Source of the DNA: Actibacterium sp. XHP0104
GTDB taxonomy: Bacteria; Pseudomonadota; Alphaproteobacteria; Rhodobacterales; Rhodobacteraceae
Reading direction: 5' to 3'
Assembly: GCF_025751515.1 (NCBI RefSeq)
Contig: NZ_JAOWLE010000006.1
Location: forward strand, 62,001 to 126,000
DNA: 64,000 nucleotides
In this document: positions 56,414 through 64,000 of the stretch, one piece after another
Layout of the letters: each line of letters starts with the position of its first letter
Position numbering within the stretch: the first letter of the stretch is position 1
Made by a program: the position numbers and the translations under genes
Notes under the pieces: generated by a model
Seen by the model: only the letters and a program-made list of their open reading frames with translations
The model's database searches: none
Told to the model about the DNA's origin: nothing

Positions 56414-57862
56414 TCAGTTGCGCCAGAAATGGACCGAGAACAGCGCGTAGACGACCAGCAATTCCAGCCGCCCCACCAGCATCGCCGCCGACAACAGCCA
56501 TTTGGCCGTATCATTCAGCGTGGCAAAGTTGCCCGCCGGGCCGATCGTGTCGCCCAGGCCGGGGCCGATGTTCGCCAGCGCCGTCGCCGCGCCCGACACC
56601 GCCGTCACGAAGTCCAGCCCCGTCATCGCCAGCAGCACCGACAGCACCCCCAGCGACACGGTGAACAGCACGAAGAACGCCATGACCGAGGACAGAACCT
56701 CTTCGGTCACGGGGCGGCCGTCATAGCGCGGGGTAAAGATGCCATGGGGCGCGTAGATCCGGCGGATCTGGGTCTTGATCGACGCGAACAAGAGCTGGAA
56801 CCGGAACACCTTGATCGAACAACAGGTCGATCCGGCGCAGCCGCCGATCAGCCCCAGGAAAAAGAACACCACCACCGGGAAGGCGCCCCAGAGCTGGTAA
56901 TCGACCGAGGCATAGCCGGTGCCGGTCATGATCGAGGTGACATTGAACGTGGCCTCTCGGAACGCGTGTTCCAGATGGTCGTCATTGGCCAGCACACGAT
57001 AAAGGGTCATCACGACGATCAGCACGGCGATCGTCCACAAAAAGGCGCGCACCTGGCTGTCGGTAAAGATCGGCCGCGTGGCCCCCGCCATCAGCTGCAC
57101 GTAGCGCACGAACGGCAGGCTGGCCAGAACCATGAAGACCGCGGCCACGTATTCGGCGGGGCCCTGAAACGTGCCGAACGAGGAATCATAGGTCGAAAAC
57201 CCACCGGTCGACATGGTGGTTAGCGCGTGGTTGACGGCATCGAACGGCCCCAAGCCAACAACCAGATAGGTCAGGAAACACACGATGGTCAGAGCGAGAT
57301 AGGCGATCGAGATCCGCTGGGCGATCTGCGCCGCGCGGGGCAACACCTTGCCGCCGGTGTCAAAGGCCTCGGAGCGGAAGATCTGCATCCCCCCGACCTT
57401 GAGTTCGGGCAGGAACACCATGGCCACGACGATGATGCCCACGCCGCCGAACCATTGCAGCATCGAGCGCCACAGCAACAGCCCTTCGGGCAGGTGATCA
57501 AGCCCGGTGAACACGGTCGAACCGGTGGTGGTCAGGCCCGACATGGCCTCGAAGAATGCATCGACCATCCGCGCCTCGGTCGCGCCGATCATGAACGGAA
57601 TGGCGCCAAAGACCGGCAGCACCAGCCACACGCCCGAGGTCAGCAGAAAGGTCTGTTGCAGGGTCAGCGTTTCCTTGACCCCGTTGGCGCAGGCCATGGC
57701 CAGCACCCCGCCGACGATCACGGTAAAGGCGGCGGATTCCAGAAAGACCGGCCACTGGCCGTTTTCCTGCCAAAGGTCCAGCCCCAGCGGCAACAGCATG
57801 GTTGCGCCCAGAGCGACTACAAGAAGGCCGATGACATATCCTACCGGGCGCAGATCAATCAT
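56414..57862 (-). CDS. trkH: TrkH-family potassium uptake protein
   Basis: A 482-residue inner-membrane K+ transporter subunit with the four pore loops visible: TTTGSTV, TMSTGGFST, MTGTGYAS and ANIGPGLG. The glycines of the selectivity filter are kept. The start MIDLRPVGYVIG at 57862 fits the first helix; a longer frame to 57898 is less likely. The regulatory TrkA partner is not in the window. It converges on the trypsin-fold gene. Confidence 0.93.
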   Translation of the reverse strand: MIDLRPVGYVIGLLVVALGATMLLPLGLDLWQENGQWPVFLESAAFTVIVGGVLAMACANGVKETLTLQQTFLLTSGVWLVLPVFGAIPFMIGATEARMVDAFFEAMSGLTTTGSTVFTGLDHLPEGLLLWRSMLQWFGGVGIIVVAMVFLPELKVGGMQIFRSEAFDTGGKVLPRAAQIAQRISIAYLALTIVCFLTYLVVGLGPFDAVNHALTTMSTGGFSTYDSSFGTFQGPAEYVAAVFMVLASLPFVRYVQLMAGATRPIFTDSQVRAFLWTIAVLIVVMTLYRVLANDDHLEHAFREATFNVTSIMTGTGYASVDYQLWGAFPVVVFFFLGLIGGCAGSTCCSIKVFRFQLLFASIKTQIRRIYAPHGIFTPRYDGRPVTEEVLSSVMAFFVLFTVSLGVLSVLLAMTGLDFVTAVSGAATALANIGPGLGDTIGPAGNFATLNDTAKWLLSAAMLVGRLELLVVYALFSVHFWRN

Positions 57863-57902
57863 GGCCGAAGGCTTGGCGATTGCCGCACGGGCTGTCAAGC
57901 CA

Positions 57903-58991
57903 TCAGCCGCGATGGATCAGCGAGGCAAAGAGCGTCGGATCAAGGCTGAGGCTGTCGAACGTTTCGCCCTCGGACAGCACGCTGACGGCATCGTGGCTGT
58001 GCAGGCTTTCCTGGTGGCTGGCCACCACGCGGAAATCGCCGACACGCGGATCGGCGCGCAGCTGCTCGCAAAACAGCCGCACCGCATCCTCGACAAAGAT
58101 CGGGTTGGCGGCGTTCAGCTCGGCAAAGGCCTGTTCGTCCTCGCGCTTGACCATGACCTGGGTTTCGGTCGGCACGGCGGCGCGGCAGAGGTCGATCAGG
58201 TCTTCGAACCACAGGCAGTCTGCGTCCTCTTTCGCGACCACCGACACCCGCGCGACCGAGCGTTGGGCATGCGGCGTCGCCAATTGCCCGCGCGTACGGC
58301 GCGCATGTTCGGATAGTTCAAGAGAACAGGGGCAGGTCGACGAGTACACATAGTCGAGATGTATGATCTTTCTGGTCACACCAGCCCGTTCAACCAGCTC
58401 TAGCGCGATGTCGTAATACTGAAAACCCGCCAGGCCCGACCGCAAAGACCGCATCATGACGGGAAACGAGAACCGCATCAGGATGCGCGCGTCCAGGCTG
58501 TCGAGGTCGCGCTTGTAATCCTCGAGCGCGGCCGAGATCACCTCGAAGCTGAAGGCGCGTTCCGAGTGTTTGTAAAAGCTGCGCATGATCCGGGACATGT
58601 TGATGCCCTTTTTCTCGGCCTCCAGGCTGACGGTGCCGGTGACCGAGGCCTCCAGCGTCAGGTCGCCATTGTCGCGGGTGCGAAAGCGGATCGGCAGACG
58701 AAAGTTCGAGATGCCCACATGCTGAATGGTGCTTTGAGCGCCTCGGATCAGGCTGGCGGGGCCGTTTTGCAGGTCGGGCAGCGAGGCCTTGTAGGCCGGG
58801 TCGACCTGGAAATCGTCCGGATAGTCGGTGCGGAGCGGCAGGCCATTATCACCCGTTCCGGGCAGGATCGCCCCGATCGCCCGCGCCAGCGCCGCAAAAT
58901 CCGCATCGGTTGCGCCATCGGCCCAGCGTTTCAGCAGGGCCACGGCCTCTTCGGCCTCTTCGCGGTCGGGCGTGCGGTCATGAATATTCAT
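57903..58991 (-). CDS. folE2: GTP cyclohydrolase FolE2
   Basis: This enzyme makes dihydroneopterin triphosphate from GTP, the entry to folate synthesis, without the strict zinc need of FolE. Its 362 residues carry the family motifs KGINMSR and the metal-type Cys motif STCPCS, with GTRDN and the C-terminal HSHDAV region. The start MNIHDRTPDREEAEE at 58991 is chosen. No zinc-uptake regulator box was recognised upstream. It feeds the pathway served by folB and folP at 45-47 kb. Confidence 0.94.
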   Translation of the reverse strand: MNIHDRTPDREEAEEAVALLKRWADGATDADFAALARAIGAILPGTGDNGLPLRTDYPDDFQVDPAYKASLPDLQNGPASLIRGAQSTIQHVGISNFRLPIRFRTRDNGDLTLEASVTGTVSLEAEKKGINMSRIMRSFYKHSERAFSFEVISAALEDYKRDLDSLDARILMRFSFPVMMRSLRSGLAGFQYYDIALELVERAGVTRKIIHLDYVYSSTCPCSLELSEHARRTRGQLATPHAQRSVARVSVVAKEDADCLWFEDLIDLCRAAVPTETQVMVKREDEQAFAELNAANPIFVEDAVRLFCEQLRADPRVGDFRVVASHQESLHSHDAVSVLSEGETFDSLSLDPTLFASLIHRG

Positions 58992-59082
58992 CTGGCTTCC
59001 CCTTCGGGCGCGTGGACACATAATGTAAGAGCTTGGCGCGAATTTACCAATGTCTCATGTCCGATACGCGCCCGCAGGCGGA

Positions 59083-60261
59083 TCAGATCATTTTCAGCGC
59101 CGAGGTGATGTCAGTCAGCAGGTCATCGGCATCTTCCAGCCCCACCGACAGCCGCACCAGGCCGGGCGCGATGCCCAGCAGGTCTTTCTGATCCTGCGGC
59201 AGGCGCTGGTGGGTGGTGGTCGCCGGATGGGTGATGATGCTTTTGGCGTCGCCCAGGTTGTTCGAGATCGTCACGATCTCGAGCGCGTTCAGAAAGCGGA
59301 ACGCGCCGGCCTGTCCGCCTGTCACCTCAAGCGACAGAACCGTGCCGCCAGAGCCGGTCTGGGCCATGGCCAGATCGTGCTGCGGATGTGCCTTGAGGCC
59401 CGGATAGATCACCCGCGACAGCTTGGGGTGGCCTTCCAGGGCGGTCGCCAGTTTCAGCGCGCTGTCGGCCTGGGCGCGCACGCGCAGGTCCATGGTTTCC
59501 AGCCCCTTGAGCATGACCCAGGCGTTGAACGGGCTGAGCGCGCCGCCGGTATGTTTCAGGTAGGGTTCCAGTTTGCCGCGAATATAGTCGCGGCTGCCCA
59601 GCACGACGCCGCCCAGACAGCGCCCCTGCCCGTCGATATGCTTGGTGGCCGAATAAACCACCACATCGGCGCCCAGCGCGAAGGCGTTGGAAAAGACCGG
59701 CGTTGCGAACACGTTATCAACGATCACGATCGCGCCCACCGCATGGGCCAGGTCACAGACCGATTTCAGGTCGATCACCTCGAGCGTGGGGTTCGACACC
59801 GATTCAAGGAACACCGCCGCCGTGCCGGGGCGCAGCGCGGCGCGCCACTGATCCAGATCGGTGCCGTCGACCAGGGTGATCTCGACCCCGAAACGGGCCA
59901 GGATGTCTTCGAGGATATAGAGGCACGACCCAAACAGCGCCCGCGCCGCGACCACGTGATCGCCGGCCTTGACCACGCTGGTCAGCGCGCCGTTGACGGC
60001 GGCCATGCCCGATGCGGTGGCAAAGGCATCCTCGGCACCTTCCAGCGCGGCGATGCGTTCCTCGAACATGCGCACGGTCGGGTTGCCGTAACGGGCATAG
60101 ATGAATTCATCCTCGCCCAGTTCGACAAACCGGGCCTCGGCCTGCTCGGCCGTGTCATAGACGAACCCTTGCGTCAGATAGATCGCCTCGGCCACCTCGC
60201 CATACTGGCTGCGGCGGATCCCGGCGTGGATCTGTTGCGTGCGTTTGCTCCACTTTGACAT
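59083..60261 (-). CDS. metZ: O-succinylhomoserine sulfhydrylase
   Basis: This PLP enzyme makes homocysteine from O-succinylhomoserine and sulfide, in methionine synthesis. Its 392 residues show the Cys/Met-metabolism fold: YARYGNPT, the PLP lysine in SATKHIDGQG, and GGALSPFNAW. The start MSKWSKRTQQI at 60261 follows a GGGGAC ribosome site. Expression is predicted to be turned off by S-adenosylmethionine through the SAM-II riboswitch and terminator upstream. Confidence 0.95.
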   Translation of the reverse strand: MSKWSKRTQQIHAGIRRSQYGEVAEAIYLTQGFVYDTAEQAEARFVELGEDEFIYARYGNPTVRMFEERIAALEGAEDAFATASGMAAVNGALTSVVKAGDHVVAARALFGSCLYILEDILARFGVEITLVDGTDLDQWRAALRPGTAAVFLESVSNPTLEVIDLKSVCDLAHAVGAIVIVDNVFATPVFSNAFALGADVVVYSATKHIDGQGRCLGGVVLGSRDYIRGKLEPYLKHTGGALSPFNAWVMLKGLETMDLRVRAQADSALKLATALEGHPKLSRVIYPGLKAHPQHDLAMAQTGSGGTVLSLEVTGGQAGAFRFLNALEIVTISNNLGDAKSIITHPATTTHQRLPQDQKDLLGIAPGLVRLSVGLEDADDLLTDITSALKMI

Positions 60262-60284
60262 CGCGCGTCCCCTTTGCGCCAAAT

Positions 60285-60314
60285 AAAAAACCCCCGACCG
60301 GTAAAGGCGGGGGC
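60285..60314 (-). terminator. Intrinsic terminator in the metZ leader
   Basis: On the minus strand GCCCCCGCC...GGTCGGGGG forms a GC-rich hairpin followed by TTTTTTATT, placed between the SAM-II aptamer and the metZ start. It is the probable expression platform for premature termination. Confidence 0.9.
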
Positions 60315-60326
60315 ATTTTCCCTGAC

Positions 60327-60381
60327 CTCTTTAGCGGAATGTTTTACGTGGCCCGCAATCCGGTAACAACTCGCCACATCG
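60327..60381 (-). promoter_or_regulatory. SAM-II riboswitch (metA motif) aptamer
   Basis: On the minus strand the leader reads GATGTGGC...GGGCCACGTAAAACATTCCGCTAAAGAG. GTGGC pairs with GCCAC (first stem), and the conserved GCTAAAG segment follows at the SAM-II pseudoknot position. SAM-II riboswitches are typical of alphaproteobacterial met genes. A terminator sits right after, so control is likely at transcription. Confidence 0.9.
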
Positions 60382-60503
60382 GCGGCATACTCCTGGCGCG
60401 ACGTCACGTCAAGCTGTCGGCCATGGCGGGCTCACGCGAAGTTGCAGCGGCGCGGCTTGCGTGCGGGGGGAAAACCCTCAACTTGGTTCGGGAAGGAGCC
60501 GCC

Positions 60504-61214
60504 ATGACACAGCCCATCGCGTTCTATTACTGGCCGACGCCCAATTGCTGGAAGATCTCGATCGCCCTGCTTGAGATGGGCCTGTCGTTTGACCTGCGCC
60601 CGGTGAATATCGGCAGGGGCGAACAACACGCGCCCGAGTATCTGGCGATTTCCCCCAATGCCAGAGTGCCCGCGATCACCGACCCCGACGGCCCCGGCGG
60701 CGCGCCGGTGTCGATCTTTGAATCGGGCGCGATCTTGCAATACCTGGCGCGCAAGACCGGGCGGTTCTACGGCTCGGACGAACGTGACCGCATCACCGTC
60801 GATCAGTGGCTGATGTGGCAGATGGGGGGGCTTGGCCCCATCGCAGGGCAATCGCATCATTTCCTGAAATACGGCCCCGAGATGGACCCGCCCATCGACA
60901 TTCCCTATGCCAAGGCACGGTTCAAGACCGAGGTGTCGCGGCTATACCAGGTGCTGGACCGCAGGCTGGCCGACAACGAATTCGTGGCGGGTGATTTCAT
61001 GTCGATCGCCGATTTCGCCATCTGGCCGTGGATCTTTCGCCACCCGCGCCAGCAGCAGGTGCTGTCGGACACGCCCCATGTCGAACGCTGGTATCACATG
61101 ATGCACGCCCGCCCGATGGTGCAGGCCGGGCAGCAACTTGCGGCCGGGAAAGAGCTGGATATCGGCGCCGACAAAGAGGCGCAAAAGGCGCTGTTCGGCG
61201 GGTCTCAGGCCTGA
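60504..61214 (+). CDS. Glutathione S-transferase, YfcG/YghU-like
   Basis: A 236-residue GST with an N-terminal thioredoxin-fold domain (about 1-85, YYWPTPNCWKISIALLEM) and a C-terminal helical domain. The P-N-C-W-K motif and the ESGAILQYL glutathione segment match the nu-class disulfide-bond reductases. The start ATG 60504 follows GGAAGGAG. It is divergent from metZ and overlaps the convergent yciB gene by 10 bases. Confidence 0.9.
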   Translation: MTQPIAFYYWPTPNCWKISIALLEMGLSFDLRPVNIGRGEQHAPEYLAISPNARVPAITDPDGPGGAPVSIFESGAILQYLARKTGRFYGSDERDRITVDQWLMWQMGGLGPIAGQSHHFLKYGPEMDPPIDIPYAKARFKTEVSRLYQVLDRRLADNEFVAGDFMSIADFAIWPWIFRHPRQQQVLSDTPHVERWYHMMHARPMVQAGQQLAAGKELDIGADKEAQKALFGGSQA

Positions 61215-61810
61215 TCGTCGGGCTGGGCCGCGTGTTTCTGGATTACGCCGCCCTGGGTCATGAAAAAGGCAAAGATCGCAATGGGCAGGCCGAAGGTCTT
61301 GAAATTGACCCACATGTCAGTGGACATCGTGCGCCAGATCGCCTCGTTCGCGATGGCCAGCGCCACAAAGAAATACATCATCCGGCGGGTCAGAATGGTC
61401 CAGCCCTCGGGCGTTAGCGGCATGGCGCCGTCCAGCACGTAGGACAGGTAGGATTTGCCCCGCATCAGCCCCCAGCCCAGCGCGCCCGCGAACAGCGCGT
61501 AGATCATCGTGGGCTTCATCTTGAAGAAGCGTTCGTCGTTCAGCCAGACGGTCAGCCCGCCAAAGATCACCACCAGCACCGCGGTGACGATCTGCATCTT
61601 CGACACATGGCCGGTCAGTTTCCACAGCAGCCAGGTCGAGATCAGCATGACCGGGATGAACCCGGCCGTGACCATGATGAACCCGTCATATTCGGTGCCG
61701 CCGATGGTGAAGGTCTTGTCACGCAGCAGGATGTAGCCCGCGAAAAACGCGACGATCGGGCCCATTTCCAGGGCGAATTTCAGTGTCGATTTGCCTGCCG
61801 GTTTGCTCAT
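61205..61810 (-). CDS. yciB: YciB/IspZ inner-membrane septation protein
   Basis: A 201-residue inner-membrane protein with five or six helices and the family opening LKFALEMGPIVAFFAGY. YciB family members affect cell division and envelope synthesis; the mechanism is not settled. The start ATG 61810 is preferred to a GTG three bases earlier. It follows the EamA gene by 11 bases on the same strand. Confidence 0.93.
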   Translation of the reverse strand: MSKPAGKSTLKFALEMGPIVAFFAGYILLRDKTFTIGGTEYDGFIMVTAGFIPVMLISTWLLWKLTGHVSKMQIVTAVLVVIFGGLTVWLNDERFFKMKPTMIYALFAGALGWGLMRGKSYLSYVLDGAMPLTPEGWTILTRRMMYFFVALAIANEAIWRTMSTDMWVNFKTFGLPIAIFAFFMTQGGVIQKHAAQPDDQA

Positions 61811-61821
61811 CACGTTTTTCC

Positions 61822-62724
61822 TTATGCGCCCATCTCAACTATCACGGCACCGGCTGCGATCAAGGCCATCAAGGCCAATCGGCGCGGGCCGACCTTTTCT
61901 TTCAGCACGATCCAGCCAATCAGCGCGGCAAACACGGTCGATGTCTCGCGCAGCACGGCCGCCTCGCCGACCTTGTCCAGTCGGGTGGCCATCATGACCG
62001 AGCCGAAACTGGCATAGGCCACCAGCGCGCCGGCAAACCCGCGCCGCACCAGCGGCCCCAGCGCCGGGCGATGCACCATCGCGCGCAGCCTGAGTGCCGC
62101 CAATATGGGAAAGTCGAAGGCGGTGATGAAGAAAAACCAGGCCAGAAAGGTGAACGGGTCGGGCGTGGCGCGGATGCCGAACGCGTCATAGGTGGTGTAA
62201 AGCGCGACCAGCGCGCCGGTGCCTACCGCCAGCCACAGCGCGGGCACCAATGTTTCGCGCCCCACGTCGACATGGATCAGGTTATAGGCCGCCAGCCCGA
62301 AAATACCGCCCAACAGAACCGCAACGCCCAGCCACTGCACCGGCGTGAAGGTTTCGCCAAAGATCAGCCAGGCGCCGAACACTGCGAACAGCGGCCCGGT
62401 TCCGCGCACCACCGGGTAGACGACCGTGAACGCCCCCCGCGAAAACGCCAGCGCGACGCCCAGCTTATAGGCCAGGTGGATCGGGATCGTGCCCAGAAGG
62501 ATCAGCCATTCAACGCCCTGCGGGTGCGGCACCACGAACAGCGCGATCGGGGCCGACAGGATCAGCAGCCAGGCGTCGATTGCGCCGCGGCTGAGCCAGG
62601 GATCATGCCGCCCCTTTTGCAGCGCCCCGAAGACCGCGTGCAGAAAGGCCGCCGACAGCGCCAGGATCAGCGCAAGCTGTCGCCCCTCATCAGTGCCCGC
62701 GATCGAGACCAGCCAGTCGCTCAA
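61822..62724 (-). CDS. EamA-family DMT transporter
   Basis: A 300-residue inner-membrane carrier with about ten helices in two repeats, each with an EamA-like block ([28 protein letters not shown]). Substrates in the family range over amino acids, nucleosides and other metabolites. The start overlaps the ftsY stop by 4 bases, so it is coupled to that gene. The direction of transport is not predictable. Confidence 0.9.
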   Translation of the reverse strand: MSDWLVSIAGTDEGRQLALILALSAAFLHAVFGALQKGRHDPWLSRGAIDAWLLILSAPIALFVVPHPQGVEWLILLGTIPIHLAYKLGVALAFSRGAFTVVYPVVRGTGPLFAVFGAWLIFGETFTPVQWLGVAVLLGGIFGLAAYNLIHVDVGRETLVPALWLAVGTGALVALYTTYDAFGIRATPDPFTFLAWFFFITAFDFPILAALRLRAMVHRPALGPLVRRGFAGALVAYASFGSVMMATRLDKVGEAAVLRETSTVFAALIGWIVLKEKVGPRRLALMALIAAGAVIVEMGA

Positions 62725-63998
62725 CCAGCCTCAACCCCGGCCAGCGCCTTGGCGAAATCCTCGGGGTCAAAGGGGGCAAGGTCGTCGATCTGCTCGCCCA
62801 CGCCGATGGCATGGATCGGCAGGCCGAACTTGTCGGCCAGCGCCACCAGCACGCCGCCCTTGGCGGTGCCGTCGAGTTTCGTCATCACCAGGCCCGACAC
62901 ATCGGCCAGTTTCTGGAAGGTCTCGACCTGGTTCAACGCGTTCTGCCCGGTGGTCGCATCCAGCACCAACAGGGTGTTATGCGGCGCGTCGGGGTCTTTC
63001 TTGCGGATGACGCGGACGATCTTGGCCAGTTCCTCCATCAGGTCCTGACGGTTTTGCAGACGCCCGGCGGTGTCGATCATCAGCAGGTCGGCGCCATCGG
63101 CCTGGGCCTTGGTCATCGCGTCAAAGGCCAGGCTGGCGGGGTCCGACCCTTCGGGCGCGGTCAGCACCGGCACCCCGGCGCGATCACCCCAGACCTGCAA
63201 CTGTTCCACGGCGGCGGCGCGGAACGTGTCGCCCGCGGCGATCACCACGTTCTTGCCAGCGGCGCGGAACTGGCTGGCCAGCTTGCCGATCGTGGTGGTC
63301 TTGCCAGAGCCATTGACCCCCACCACCAGCACCACCTGCGGCTTGCTGGGATAAAGCGGCAGCGGGCGGGCGACCGGTTCCATGATGCGGGTGATCTCGG
63401 CGGCCAGCAGGCGCTTGATCTCGTCGACCGACAGCTTCTTGCCAAAGCGGCCCTCGGCCATGTTGGCGGTGACGCGCAGGGCGGTATCGACGCCCATATC
63501 GGCGGTGATCAGCAGCTCTTCGAGCTGTTCCAGCATGTCGTCATCCAGCACGCGGCGCTTGACGACCTGCGGGGCGGATTTGCCAAAAATGCGACCCAGA
63601 AAGCCCGGCTTGGCCGCGCCGGGGCTGACCTCGACCGTGCCGCGGCCCATATCGGGCAGCTCGACCGGGGTGTCCATCGGCATCGGGTCGGTCTCGAGCG
63701 GCAGCTCGAGGGGCATGTCGATCTCGACATCGTCGCTGCCCGGATCGGGCAGGTTTTCCGGCTCTTCCTCGGGCGCGGGTTCCGGTTCAGGCATCGGGTC
63801 CGGCATCGGCTCGGGGTCGGGCATCGGCACCGGCTCGGGCATGGGCTCGGGTTCGGGTGTGGGTTCCGGGCGCGGGGTCGGTTCCGGCGCAGGCGTCGGT
63901 TCGGGCGCGGTCGGGGTTTCGACCGCCTCTTCGACGCCGCCGTCATCGACAATGGCCTCCAGCCCCTCATCCAGTTTGGACGAGGATTTGAACAGCCG
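62721..63998 (-). CDS. ftsY: Signal recognition particle receptor FtsY, 5' end outside window
   Basis: This membrane-associated GTPase docks SRP-ribosome complexes. The frame is open to the right edge, so the first residues lie outside. A Pro/Glu-rich acidic A region (positions about 63740-63940, repeats of PEP and MP-x-P) precedes the NG domain. In the NG domain are VNGSGKTT (G1), DTAGRLQN (G3) and [10 protein letters not shown] (G4 region). The gene ends at 62721 and overlaps the EamA gene by 4 bases. Confidence 0.95.
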   Translation of the reverse strand, partial: RLFKSSSKLDEGLEAIVDDGGVEEAVETPTAPEPTPAPEPTPRPEPTPEPEPMPEPVPMPDPEPMPDPMPEPEPAPEEEPENLPDPGSDDVEIDMPLELPLETDPMPMDTPVELPDMGRGTVEVSPGAAKPGFLGRIFGKSAPQVVKRRVLDDDMLEQLEELLITADMGVDTALRVTANMAEGRFGKKLSVDEIKRLLAAEITRIMEPVARPLPLYPSKPQVVLVVGVNGSGKTTTIGKLASQFRAAGKNVVIAAGDTFRAAAVEQLQVWGDRAGVPVLTAPEGSDPASLAFDAMTKAQADGADLLMIDTAGRLQNRQDLMEELAKIVRVIRKKDPDAPHNTLLVLDATTGQNALNQVETFQKLADVSGLVMTKLDGTAKGGVLVALADKFGLPIHAIGVGEQIDDLAPFDPEDFAKALAGVEAG

Positions 63999-64000
63999 TT

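Noticed and set aside
58992-59082. A zinc-uptake regulator box upstream of folE2
   Set aside because: FolE2 genes are often zinc-regulated, but no GTTAT...ATAAC type palindrome is present in this gap.

Overview
The window looks like chromosomal DNA of a marine alphaproteobacterium of the Rhodobacteraceae (Roseobacter group). The evidence is high GC, dense operons with 4-base ATGA/TGATG overlaps, an isolated aa3-type ctaD, an O-succinylhomoserine sulfhydrylase behind a SAM-II riboswitch, a VPLPA-type C-terminal sorting signal, and a glyQ-(DUF6446-like)-glyS operon. No rRNA, CRISPR array or prophage was seen. The genus is not determined. All assignments come from reading the sequence; no database search was run.

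Layout. 1-6.1 kb: accessory DNA with the 3' part of a type I restriction gene (hsdR, cut by the left window edge), a YgjP-like metallopeptidase overlapping it, a GIY-YIG/DUF4357 protein, and a complete 1271-bp IS3-family element (IS407-like, 4-bp target duplication). This block ends at the 3' side of a tRNA-Ser(TGA), a common integration site for islands. 6.6-13.2 kb: a co-directional run of housekeeping genes: SPOR lipoprotein, D-Ala-D-Ala carboxypeptidase, tmk, holB, tatD, an MBL hydrolase and an AEC transporter. 13.3-17.8 kb: a polyamine-type ABC transporter operon on the minus strand. 18-27.3 kb: a catabolic locus of two convergent operons. The plus-strand operon has a TetR regulator, a crotonase, an acyl-CoA ligase and two hotdog (MaoC-like) proteins. 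The minus-strand operon has a Liv-type solute-binding protein, LivGFHM and an alpha/beta hydrolase. The same 20-bp palindrome sits in the promoter at each outer end, so the locus reads as one TetR-controlled system for importing and CoA-activating an unknown organic acid.

27.3-43.8 kb: tRNA-Leu(GAG), a peptidoglycan-binding exported protein, lipB, ctaD with a DUF2244 gene, yqeY, carA, a glycosyltransferase carrying an N-terminal MshEN (c-di-GMP receptor type) domain, a GntR regulator, a HAD nucleotidase, a UbiH-type monooxygenase, a class V aminotransferase, an unknown protein, two tandem Lrp/AsnC regulators, ilvC, and a VPLPA-CTERM exported protein. 43.9-54.5 kb, mostly minus strand: glmM-folP-folB, a SleB-like wall hydrolase, a divergent pyruvate phosphate dikinase-family protein, and glyS/DUF6446-like/glyQ.

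54.6-64 kb: an exported trypsin-fold protein whose catalytic triad is replaced, a TrkH potassium transporter, folE2, metZ with its SAM-II riboswitch and terminator, a YfcG-like GST, yciB, an EamA transporter and ftsY (cut by the right edge). Folate genes occur in two places (folP-folB and folE2). The cell-envelope theme is strong: DacC, SPOR, SleB, glmM, GT2 and two PG-binding proteins.
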